Source: Trochalopteron elliotii
Taxonomy: Eukaryota; Chordata; Aves; Passeriformes; Leiothrichidae
NCBI GenBank assembly: GCA_024734555.1
Contig: JANPWX010000097.1
Span: 3,017,423-3,081,422, forward strand
Length of the DNA stretch: 64,000 nt
Direction: 5' to 3'
Shown: positions 12,559-23,700 of the stretch, piece after piece
How positions within the stretch are numbered: the stretch's first letter is position 1
How the letters are laid out: every line of letters begins with the position of its first letter
Made by a program: the position numbers and the translations under genes
Notes under the pieces: model-generated
Databases searched by the model: none
Seen by the model: only the letters and a program-made list of their open reading frames with translations
Told to the model about the DNA's origin: nothing

Positions 12559-13147
12559 TATGCTGGCTTTGGCTGAGATAGAGTTAATTTTCTTCACATT
12601 TGGTATTATGGTGCTTTGTTCTGGATTTGTGCTGGAAACAGTGTTGATAACACAAGGATGTTTTCACTCTTGCTGAATAGGGCTCATAGCACCAAGGATT
12701 TGTTTTCCTTCTCATCCCAGCCCAGCAGTGAGTGAGCTGGAGGTGCACAAGGAGCTGGGAGGGAACACAGGCAGAACAGCTGACCCCAGCTGGTCTCAGG
12801 GGTGTTCCATACCACATGGCATCGTGGGCAGCACGTACAGCTGGGAGAAGAAAAAGGAGGATGGGCACATTGGAAGCTATGTCAGCTGTCTTCCAAAGTA
12901 AGAGTTATAGATGATAGATTTCTGCTTATCTGGAGGTGGCTGAACACCTGCCTCCCCATAGGAAGTGGTGAATGAATTCCTTGTTTTGCTTTGCTTATGC
13001 ATGCAGCTTCTGCTTTTCCTATTAAACTGCCTTTACCTCAACTCACGTTTTCTCACTTTTACTCTTCTGATTCTTTCCCCCATCCTGCCAGAGGAATGAG
13101 TGAGTGGCCTTGTGGGGCTCAGTCCTATCTGGGGTTAGACCATGACA
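12559..13147 (+). mobile_element. Solo LTR, avian endogenous retrovirus (copy 1)
   Basis: This is a solo long terminal repeat of an avian endogenous-retrovirus family. It aligns along its whole length with the copy at 20152-20741. Landmarks include the opening GGCTGAGATAGAGTTAA, the middle GTGAATGAATTCCTTGTTTTG, and the 3' part ending GGGGTTAGACCATGACA. The 5' end reads TA where TG is expected. The flanks gctaa (12554-12558) and gccaa (13148-13152) look like a 5-bp target duplication with one transition. ATTAAA at 13021-13026 is a likely polyadenylation signal. The TATA box present in the second copy is degraded here (CACGTACA). The 94-codon frame on the minus strand is an artefact of the LTR. 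Recognition as ERV rests on memory of the family; ERVL-like assignment is less certain. Confidence 0.92.
13021..13026 (+). terminator. LTR polyadenylation signal ATTAAA
   Basis: ATTAAA lies in the 3' half of the first LTR, where an LTR normally carries its polyadenylation hexamer. The second LTR has AATGAA at the aligned position, so only this copy retains the signal. Confidence 0.5.
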
Positions 13148-16100
13148 GCCAATTTGCTTGTCCAGTTAATATATGATAGCCTTGGAGTAATGGCCTTAAT
13201 AATAAATGGCCTCAGGAATTGGAAAGTTTGTGCAATTCTACAAGGTCCATATGCTAATTGGCAGGTTCTTTCTTTCAGCTTTTAAGGATATGTGTGAAGC
13301 TTCTGTGAAGTAGAATCAAGAGATTGCAAAACAACAATCTTGAAATAACATTGCCATATGTTAAGAAACAGACAGTGTTTGCTGATACTTACCCCTTTCT
13401 GTAGTGAATTATGGATATCAGACAAAAAGCACCTTTCATATTGTCAGGTCCCCTTCCATGCTGGCATGGCTCCTGTTGCCAGGGTTTAATGATGTTTCTC
13501 CAGATATTTGTCCAGTCTAGTGCCTGGATAAAGACATTAGAGACCTTAAAGCTGAGAATTGCTGTGAATTATTCCAACAATTAGTTTTTTATGGTGCTAC
13601 TTTGTACCCCTTCATTAGATGAAAAAATATTAATCTTAGATGATTAAATCTTAATCTTCTCTAGAGGTGCATATTAGACTTCTTAGGTGGCTTGTTTCTG
13701 CTCTGCTGTAATTTCTACCTCCAATGACAGTGCTTGCTCTGTGGGTGTGCACACACAGGAAATTACAAGAGAAACTATAGGAATGAATAGTACACATAGG
13801 CTTTTCTCTCCCATATGGTCATCTAACAGTCTACTGTAAGCTATGGGGAGGTAAGTCCCTGGAGTTGGCCAGGTGATGCTTCTGGAAGCTGCTGACAGGC
13901 AGCTCTGGCAGAGGGGCCACCCCAACACTCCACTGAAAATCATGGGCTGTCAAGAGCTTAATGAAAATGTATCAGAGAAACAAATCAGGCCATTGCATTC
14001 TGTTTTGTATTGATCAATTTTCAAGCCCTGACAACAAGAACATGCCAGAGATAGGCAGGGTTGTGTTCATGATGTTCTCAGCTTTGGGAGTTCTCTGATG
14101 CTGCTGTTTTTCTAAATAATCTCCAAGCAAGATCAGCAGTGTTTGGATGGGGTGGGTTGTTCCCTGTTCATGTCATACTCTGGAGCTGTCCTAAATACAT
14201 GAGACATGATGGTAGATGAAAATCACTGTTTCTCCCCTCTTTCAGGGTGGTTACATTTGTGTTTCTGGGAGCATAGCAGAAGGCTTCATACAGATTACCA
14301 GACACTTATGTCATTAAAAAACTATTTTGAACACATCCTCAAAATTTTTCTAGCAAGGACCAACATCTTGAAGAGGAGTCATAAAAATAATTTCTTTAAA
14401 AAAAAGAGTACAAATGGAAAAGAAATGAAAGGTAAAAGTGATTGGTTCAGAGAAGCAACAATGCATAATCATACTCTGGCTTTCCCATTGGGCTGTTTAA
14501 TTAATTACAATTTAGTCTTTCCAGTTAATTTCTACTCAAAGATTTTCTTTTGTTAGCTCTAGGCAGAAAACGCACACGAGCGGAAATTTGTGTGAAAGAG
14601 ACAATCTGTAAACAGTGCTTCCATCCTAACTGGAAGCACAGGCATTATTATAAAGCAACTTTAATTAGAGGCAACTTAGAAAAGATACCATCACTCCGAG
14701 AGCAACTACTGTGTACTGAACAAGATGAAACTCAACCCCTTGGCACCAAAACAAACAGGCCATCACAAGGTTTTGAAACACAGTGTCTTAACTTTGGAAG
14801 GAAATGCCAGAAAATATGATACCATGAAAGCATTTTCTGGGTTACTCACCAAACCCAAAGGTTTTTAGAGGGTCTGGAGCCTAATAAATCCCTAGTTTAC
14901 TATATTAATAACATTAATCTATTGAAAAAATGCAGGTGTTTTATGTTTTTCCCTCAGCTCACAGGACAAAGAGTCTTATTTCACAGTTTTAGTAGCAGAA
15001 CTCACAGAATCACAAGAAAATTTGGGTCCAGTTGCACTTTCCATCTGTTATTTATTACCCTCTGTTGTGAAAATGCTGACATGCCCTGGTGACAGACCAC
15101 ATCCCACACTGCATCAAGTGCAGCAGAAGTAATCTTTTTCAAGACTGTGGATTTGCAATGTCATTTGGAATAGGAGGCAATGGACAAGAGCCTCAAAACT
15201 GGAAGAAAAAAGAGAAATGAGACAAACTAGCCATGCTACAATCATGTGGGCTATTAATTAGGCAGGGGCATCCACAGTAAGTTCATACACATACCACAAA
15301 TGTAATGAGCATGGATGGCTTTTATCAACACTGGAGGTCAGTACTCATACGTGGAAATCAGTGGTAAGACCCACAGCACAACTTCAGTTTGCCCTGGCTC
15401 ACTTGTTTCAGCAAAGATGCCACCACATTGTGCTTGTTCTTCTGAGCATGGTGACATCCACACAGACATGAAGTGAGCAGGAATCCAGCTAGAACCCTAC
15501 TTTGTTATCTGTCTTACAGCCCTAATGCTGCCTGCAGGGGCAGAACCCCCATGAGATGTTTAGGGTTGCTGTTGATGTGAACAGGGGCAAATCTAGATTG
15601 TGCTCATTTGCTGGAAGGCAGTATTTGCCCTTGAACTTAAGGCTAAGCAATAGGAAAATTTAATCACCAGGCAGAGTTTTAAATGGCTTTGCCAGTGCTA
15701 CTCCAAACTTACCTTTGGCCCTTAATGCTGGCTAGTCTATTAAAATAACTCCACCTACTGCATGGCAACATGATTTCGGTTTGGGTAACTGAACATCAAG
15801 ATTTAAAAAGCACCAGGGGAATGTGTGATGCTTGCAAGACTTAGGAAGTTATTTCTGAGTTTTTTGCACTGCTCCATTCAGTTGTCTACATACTTGTCAG
15901 GGAACTGAGAGCTGAGAACTGTCATCTTTTGGGCATTGGGAATATTTTGTAGTATCAGAGGATCATAAATACATGCTGAATGGTGGCCAGTAAGCAAATT
16001 TCATTTATAAGATGAATCTCTGTGTAACATCTTCAATAATGGGTCAAAATCTAATATTTTTACTAGAAGGAATTGGGTGTTCTGTGAAGACATGGATTAA

Positions 16101-19100
16101 AATGTGATGATGCTTACATGTGGTTGTTGTCCTAATGCTCAAAGAAAGATGTACAAGATTTTTTGCACCAGAATTTACAAAGCTGGATGCCAGTATTTGT
16201 CCAGGAGCAATAAGGGCCAGCACCCAAAGGAACTGTCAGGGCAGGGCCCCCAAGACAGAGCTTGTTCCACTGCCCGAGCAGCTGCAGGGCAGCCAGTGGT
16301 CCTGAGCATCAGCATAATTGTGATGATGATGGGTCAGGGCTGAGGTGCGGTTGGGAAGTCAGTCTGTGGGCCAGGGTGAGTGTGCTACACAACCAGTTAC
16401 AAGCATGTTTGCAGTGTAGGTCAGGAAGTTTCACCAAAGGTGAAGTGAGCTAAAATCAGCTCTGAAGCAAAGTGGGAAAAAGCCCTGACAAGCCTCCTCA
16501 CACTCTTTGTCACACAGCTCTTCTCCAAGCAGTTTGATTAGACGTCCCAGAGCTTTACTGTTTCAGGGCCAGAAAGGAGCACAGGAGGGCAGAAAAATAT
16601 TCTCAGGGCTGTGATAGGATTTTTAGAAAGAGAATGAGCATATTAGTTTTGCTGAAACAAAATGTCAATGTCAATAGCATCCTTCATTTTAAAACCTCAT
16701 TTTAACCTCCAAACCCAGTCATTTATGTTTGTTTACTGTCACATAGTGTTTTATAGGCCACGTCCATTTTAAATGCAATTCCTTCACTTCACATAAATAT
16801 ACTAGAAATTATGTAACACTTTATGTCTATCTCACTTAATTTCCTTCAGCTTTGCTTAAACAATTTGATAATTATGTTGCAGTGAAATTGGTGTCTCTCA
16901 AGGCACCGCAACTTCTATTAACTGGTGGGCATATAGGCCCTGCTGTGATCAGTACTGTTGAGATGGAACCCTTCCTCCCTCTCAAGTCAGCTTGTGACAA
17001 CCCACTGTGTGAGCTCAGCAGTACAGGTCTGGTGTTTCTGGTGCCCAGGGATGGCAGGCTCCAGTACAAGACACAGAAGAAAGTAGGCTGCCCTGAAGTT
17101 TGACCTTGATGGACTAGGACGAGGCCATTGCAGGGCAGTGGAATGAACTGTGGGAATCCCATTTGGTGGGGCACACACACCCTCAGGATCCTTAGATCCA
17201 TCCTCTTGCCTCTTCTTCTGCTTTCTCTTCCTCTTCTTTGTTTTTGTTCTGTAAAGCAAACCACCTCAGATTTTGATTAGAGGAAGATATCAGTTGTGCA
17301 CACTTTGCAATGGCTGTGAGGTTCAGGATAAGATGAATAAACAACCAAGGGAAGGGTGTGATGCTGTGAAATACACTTGCTCTCTGAAGCAGTGCCACCA
17401 CAGATTATTTTACTTTCATATCAAATAACCTACATTTTAGTATTATGCCTTTGTGTGCAGGTGCAAGTATGTGCATGCTGTGACACATAGGTCAAATTAA
17501 TCACTGGATTCAATCCATTTCTCAGTGGCACTATCCTGAGAATGAGCTTTGCTCACAGTGTGTAGCAGGAGCACAAGCTATATGTCTGTGTTTCAATAAC
17601 AACTGACAAACAAGCCCAGATATCAATCGCTCTAGATCTTACTGATTTTAGTCTTCATGCTGTGTGACTGTGCACTTAATTGTGGGATTATTGATTCAAA
17701 GATAATCCAGATGATTTGTCCAGATGACATCCCTGAATATTAAAAGTGAAATCATTCTAGGATACATTTCTTTTATTTACCATTTCCTGTTTGGATTCAA
17801 TTTTTAGCTCTGTATCAGCCACCTCTGCTGATTACATACCAGTCATGGTTGCTTTAATAAACTGAGGAGAAAGGAACTGTAAATACACTATTTTTCTTTG
17901 ATAAGTTTTCCTGTTACACTGCAAAACTTACACAGCTCACTGGATTTACGCTTCTTCAATTAGCAATCAAAACTCTCCATATGCATGAGTATTGCAGATC
18001 AATGCCCACTGAGCCAATTGTTCTTTATAGTGATAAGAATAAAATAACCAGAGGAAGAAAAAGCTGTAGGAGTTAATTTTTAAGAGATTCACAAGAGAGT
18101 GGAAGAGCCACATGGCTGAAAATTAGCTATCAGTGGATGTAGCCCACTCTGTAGTATTTGAGTGCTGAACCAGACCACTGCATATCCCAGAAGGGCACAC
18201 TGGGGCACACTGGGAGCACACTGAGGGGGACTCCATCCTGTTACAGCAAACCTTCAATTCTTTCTGTGATCCTGCTGTAATTGTCACTGCACCTCTTTTC
18301 TGGACAAAATGCAACAAGACTTATCTCTGACATGTGTCTCTCTTGAAGCTCATGCATGCTGAACAAATTCTTTCATTTTCAGAAACCACATATTTATTTC
18401 AGGGTCTTGTTTTGCAGATGATAGGTAACACATTGCCAGAATTTCTGTCTATAGTCAGTCTGTATTCTTCAGTCCCATTTGTTTAGCTTTAGAAATATCC
18501 TACATTTTTCAGCCCACTCATCAGAGAGCAGCAATCTATTTCTCTGAAAGATTTGAATCTTGTCCCGTTTATTGCCTTGGGCTTGCTTATATTAAATGTT
18601 TCACTATGTTTGATTAACTCTCTCTATTTTAAGTGATGGCAAAGCAGAGTGATCACCTACCTGCCTTTCAGAGTGGGGATATAATGGATGACCCCTGGAA
18701 TAAATGAAACAGCTATGCCTGATCACAGCTGGTCAAGCAGGCCAGTATATTTAACTCTCCTTGCATTTTTATCACGCAGAATAAGATAAATCATGTAAGG
18801 CTTGTGAATTTCTTGGCCGGGTCTGTTTGATGATTTAACTCTTGCCAGTGAACTCCCTAGCTTTCTCTGGATTCAGAGCTATTAAAGAGAAGTAAACACA
18901 CGGGTGTTCAAAGGCTTTCTCTTCCCTCTGCGGCTCTTCCCATGTTGTTCCTAGCTGGAGATGAAAAGGAAAGGGCAAAAATTGCTCTGTCCCAACATGT
19001 GTTCCAACTAATGAAATAATTATCTTACAATGTGGTTTAGTATGGGGCAATTGTAAAAGAAAGTTGCTTGGCAGCGTGTCTTGGGGCGAGCAGCTTCCGT

Positions 19101-19470
19101 GATGTTTCCAATCCTTCACCAGGGAGAAGATCAGCAGGAGGGGTGGGATTATGAAACACAGCATGTTTTGGAAGTCTCACTCTGGGCTTTGCACAGGGTG
19201 GTGGCTAGTGTGTACTTTTCAAGCCTGTAGTTTCTTATCCAAGTTTGTGAAGACTTGAGGAGTAGCCAGTGCTCCATCTTCTGCTTAGCCTATATCTTAC
19301 ATAACATCTCCAAATCAAGTAACATTTTGACAGTCTCTCAATCAATGCCTAGGAGAGAGACTGAGCTATTCCCCTGTATGCTTCAAAAATTAGTTGCTTC
19401 AGAACAATGGAGAGCATTGATGGTGAGATTGCACAGGGAAGCCTATGCTAGGTCTGGCAGCACATCATCC
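13148..19470. other. Unique noncoding stretch between the LTRs
   Basis: No gag, protease, polymerase or envelope-like frame is present, so this is not a proviral interior despite its plausible length. The longest frames are 116-130 codons and unrecognised. A 9-bp hairpin lies at 14615-14639. Three direct copies of a GGGCACACTG-like unit lie at 18192-18225. From about 18770 to 19100 CpG is slightly more frequent than in the neighbouring sequence. Otherwise the stretch is AT-rich and featureless. Confidence 0.55.
14615..14639. repeat. Perfect 9-bp hairpin
   Basis: GTGCTTCCA (14615-14623) and TGGAAGCAC (14631-14639) are exact reverse complements around a 7-nt loop. It lies within an 89-codon open frame that follows a pyrimidine-rich TTTTGTTAG. 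I do not consider that enough to call an exon. Confidence 0.8.

Positions 19471-19543
<73 letters not shown>
19471..19543. repeat. (ATCT)n / GATA microsatellite
   Basis: About 18 uninterrupted ATCT units end directly at an ambiguous base (N) at 19544. The purity suggests a recent, length-polymorphic array. The N suggests the assembler or reads did not resolve the right edge, so the true length is uncertain. Confidence 0.98.
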
Positions 19544-20151
19544 NCCCAGCCAAGACTCTGTCTGCACAGGGCTTTGTTAACACTATGAGTCTCACATTCT
19601 CCACCACATCTTTGTAGAAGAGGCTTTGTCAGGGAGCCCCAGCTGCCTACAGCTGCAGTGGGGTCCAGGTGCTCCTCCTTGCCCAGCCCCAGCCTGTGGC
19701 TGGTCCCACGGTGCTGCTGCCGTGGTGGAGGCCCTGTGATTCCAGGGGCAGCTGAGGACAGATGGATGAAGGGCTTTGGCTGCCTGGGTGCTTGCAGGTA
19801 GAGCGGATGGCTGCTGGATGTGAGTCCTTCACAACCCAACCGACTGCTTTTTTTTGGCACAACAGTTCTAGTGGATGTCACTGTCATATCGCCCAATCCA
19901 AAACATCCATTAAAAAAGAGATAAAGGGAATTACGTGTCTATAATAGCAAAACATACAATTGACCTGTGTGGGATAGGGGAAAAGGGAGCAAGTGTCCCA
20001 TCTTCCAGCCCCATGGCATCAGCCAGGACCAGGCTGCTTTGTTCCATGAAAAAATCCCTCAAACCTGTGGGTACAGTCTCCTATCAGGAGTTTCCATCTC
20101 TCTGCAGCACCTGATACATTTGCTCTGGCACCAAAATTAGCACTAAATGGG
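19544..20151. other. Moderately GC-rich unique stretch after the ambiguous base
   Basis: It begins with the single N. The segment from about 19545 to 19830 is more G+C-rich than its surroundings, with a 6-bp hairpin CCACGG/CCGTGG near 19707-19726. A minus-strand frame of about 119 codons runs through the N and is not credible as a gene. No repeat family is recognised before the second LTR. Confidence 0.45.
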
Positions 20152-20741
20152 TGTGCTGTTTTTGGCTGGGGTAGAGTTAACTTTCTCCACAGTGATGAGC
20201 ATGGCTGTGTTTTGGATTTGTGCTGAGCACAAATATGGATAATATAGAGATATTTTTGTTATTGCTGAGCAGGACTTATGGAGACTCAAGTTCTTTTCTG
20301 CTTTTTGTACTGCCACACTGGTGAGGAAGTTGAGGAGGATGGGAATCTGGGAGGAGACACAGCCAGAACAGGTGACCCCATCTGACCAAAGGCATATTCC
20401 AGGCCATATGACATCATGCTCAATATATAAAGTGGGGGAAGGAAGAAGAAGGAGGGGATGTTTGGGGTGGTGGGGTTTATCTCAAGTAGCCATTACATGT
20501 GATGGAGCCCTGATCTCCTGGAGGTGGCTGAGCGCCTGCCTACCCACAGGAAGCAGTGTATTAATTCCTTGTTTTACTTTGCTTCTGTGCATACTTTTGT
20601 TTTCCCTAATGAATCGTCTTTATCCCAAGCCATGAATTTTCCAGCTTTTACCCTTCTGATTCTCCCCCCATTCCTGCTGGTGAGGGAGTGAGTGAGTGGC
20701 TGCATGAGGTTTGACTGCTGTCTGGGGTTAAAACCAGGACA
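20152..20741 (+). mobile_element. Solo LTR, avian endogenous retrovirus (copy 2)
   Basis: This is a solo LTR of the same family as 12559-13147, about 590 bp long. It starts TGTGCTG and ends ACCAGGACA, giving the expected TG...CA termini. It is flanked by a perfect 5-bp target-site duplication, atggg at 20147-20151 and 20742-20746, which fixes both ends precisely. A TATA box (TATATAA, 20424-20430) is intact. The polyadenylation hexamer is altered to AATGAA (20608-20613). No primer-binding site follows, and no internal retroviral sequence is adjacent. It formed by recombination between the two LTRs of a full provirus, as most bird ERV copies have. The open frame at 20321-20635 is LTR sequence, not a gene. 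Confidence 0.95.
20424..20430 (+). promoter_or_regulatory. LTR TATA box
   Basis: TATATAA lies at the U3 position expected for the LTR core promoter. It is intact here and degraded in the other LTR copy. It could in principle drive plus-strand transcription towards the unique DNA beyond 20741; this is inference. Confidence 0.55.
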
Positions 20742-23700
20742 ATGGGTCATTAAACTTACGCAGTGTGACTGTTCCTGTCCCTCGGCTTCCTGTATATCTG
20801 CTCCATTAATGGATATCAAATCTTCTGGTTATAACCGCAGGGAACACTGCACTAGATTTAGTGAAGCAAATTCTCAGAACTTAAAAGTGTAGCTTTTTAA
20901 ACAAAGAATCTATTCTTTAACCTTCCGTTGGTTTGGGGTTTTTTATAAGTTACAAAATCTTTTTTTATAAAGACCTGGAGCTATTCTGAGATGAAAAAGT
21001 ATTGGCTGGTACATATAAAAAAAACACCAAGCGCATTTTCCTTCTTCATATATGTTTTTCTACAAAGAAAAATGATCCACCACTAATCAGTAATGAAAGA
21101 TGAACCTGAAATGAATCAGGACATTTCTCCTGAAAATCCAGATGGGCCGGAAGATCTGTTTAACTTACCCAGCAATGAAAGTGCCCATTGTCTCTACAAT
21201 ATTGACATAATATAATTTCCTTTATACTGTTTCATGTCCTGGAAATGGCAGCATAAAAGTAAATATTTGACTCTGAGTTTATATACAAGTTCCCTGTCTT
21301 GACCAGGTTCTGCTTCCTTCTCTTTCTCTGGACTTTATAAGGGTTTCTCAGATGCCATTGACCTTATTTAAGAGCCCCCAAGGAAAAGCCAGCCCCCATG
21401 TCATTATGGTCATCCCTTCAACCAGTGTTAAGTACAGTGAAGGATCTATAGCACTTGTTTAAACTTCTAAATATGAGCTCAGTCTTAAATGCTGATTAAG
21501 TACACCCATGATGTCACCATATCCTTCCAGTGCCACCAGCACACCAGCTGAGGGGCTGGTCCAGCTCAGGAGAGAGCTGAGAGAGCTGAGCTGGCCTGTG
21601 GGTCAGAGCTGCAGTCAGAGCCTCAGTGCTTCATGTGCTGTCAGCAGCCAGGACATTCAGCAGGGCTGCTGGGTTTTTATGACAAGAGCATGTAAAAGTA
21701 CTGAACCATGGTCCAGACAGGAAAGTTGGCCAATTTATCAGGTAAGCTCAGTGCCCAGGCACAGTGCTGCAGAAAACAGCAGGACAAACCAAGATAGACA
21801 CTGGTCCCATCAGTTCCCCTGGAAGTAAGGTACTGGAAAAAGGTGTCCCAACATGAGGACAAGATCATGCTTATTTTTCCTTGTCTTTCCAAATGAATGC
21901 TGAGAAATTTATGCTTTGGCCAACTGTAATCCCTTACTCTGTTCAAAACATTTGTATTGTTCATACAAATCTTTACTGAATATATATTTTAGGATCCCAA
22001 AACAAGTTTGTTTAACTTGTAAAAATCTTTTCTTCCAAAAAGAAAGAATTAAACCCAAGGCATTAGAATTGTTTATGCAAACCAGAGCTTAAATTTTCTT
22101 CTCTCAAAACTAAAAATTGGCAGCATTAAGTGAACAAGTGATTAAGTGAATCGTGATTATCTAGTGCTCAAAGACATATAAACAGAAAATAATTTGTGAG
22201 CAAATGTACAATTCAAATTTTTAAGACATTGAATCAATTTGTAAAGATGAATACTTTTCGTTACAGCTTGTTCTAAGCATTCACAAAAAGGAGCAAAATG
22301 CTAATCATTTTTGTGATCGTATTTTTGGCTAATATTCTATTGCTCCTCGTGTGGTAGGACTTCAAATCTCCAGCTGTGAGTTGGTATCCATTTCATGAGG
22401 GACTGTTCAAGAAAGAAGAATCAGTCCTTGTCCAGAGTGCTTTGAAGTCTAAATTCGTGAGGGCTGATTTTACAAAGAACTGGAAAGAGAGCTGGCATTA
22501 CAGGACTGAAAACGAGGGTTGAGAAGATAAGGAAACAACAAAAGAACTACTTCTATTTAAAGCAAGACTTTAGAAAGAGGCATAACTGGAGGAGGTACAG
22601 TGAGTTGCATGCTAACCCATATGCATGTATTAACCCAAGGACAGGATGCCACAGGTCCTGAGGATGTCAAAAACACAGGGAATGTGTGAGATTGGGCTCA
22701 TGTGACGAAGTGGAACCAAAGGGTAGTGCAAGTTGTCCCCTAAACAGGTTGATCCTGAGGAGAGTAGAGAGCAGTTTTGTGTCCGTCTTGTGCTTCCTAG
22801 ACATATTTAATTTACTAATAGAAAAGAAAACATTATTAAAATATTCCAGTTAATCATGAAAAAAAAAAAAAAGCATTTCTACACTCAGTGGATAGGTTAA
22901 TAGGTTTTGTGCCAGACAACCAGTTCTGTTGTTTCAAGGTGTTTAGCATAGCAGTGGTGACTGAAGTCACCTCCTTTCTCAATCTTACTTGAAGTGGGTA
23001 TGAACACAAGTGGGAAGAAAAAAGAATAGGAAAGGTAGTAGGAAGGAGTGGAGACATCTCAAGGCACTCCACTGATTAAAGCAGAGACAGCTGGGAGAGC
23101 AAGGGGTGACATTATACAAAGACACAAGGAGACCTCAGGGAGGAGGGTCCAGAAGATAAAAAAGGTGTATCTGGAAGAAACATAAGAAGACACTAAGGAC
23201 ACTTATTGATGAGGTCACACAGAGATCCAGATGAGTGACAAAGGCAATCTGCGGGCTATTCACATGAGGCCTGGCTGGAGACATTGAAGGACCTGGCCTT
23301 AGGATGTGTGGGATAAGTGTGAAATACGCACAGGGATCGAAGAAGGTAAAAAGCATATCTGGGGAGTAGAAGGGATATGGAGTCATTAGAGGAGCTCTCA
23401 AAATTGTTAATAGTAATGACATGAGAAAAACTGATAAACAAGGGATTGGTATTTTTTTTAATCATTGTTGCAGGAAAATAACTGACAATCGCCTCTTTCA
23501 TCTAGCACACTCTGTATCTTTTACAAATTTTTAGCTTTGGTGGGAAAACACTGGAGTTGGCCAAACAATTTTTGCATTGAAACTTTGGACAGTTTTGGCC
23601 ATTATTTTAATGACATATCTTGGAGTGTATGCTGATTGCTCCCGTAGTGTATTCATTATGAGCTCAATAAATTTTCATGGATTAATTATCTGTAGTCCAT

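Noticed and set aside
12584..12868. 94-codon minus-strand frame
   Set aside because: It lies entirely inside the first solo LTR, antisense to it.
19255..19617. Ser-Ile-Tyr-Leu repeat protein
   Set aside because: The repeat residues come from the (ATCT)n microsatellite, and the frame runs through the ambiguous base.
20321..20635. 104-codon plus-strand frame
   Set aside because: It lies entirely inside the second solo LTR, which is noncoding.
12559..20741. A single full-length provirus with two LTRs about 7 kb apart in the same orientation
   Set aside because: Each LTR has its own different target-site duplication, and there is no primer-binding site, polypurine tract or retroviral coding sequence between them. 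They are two independent solo LTRs.
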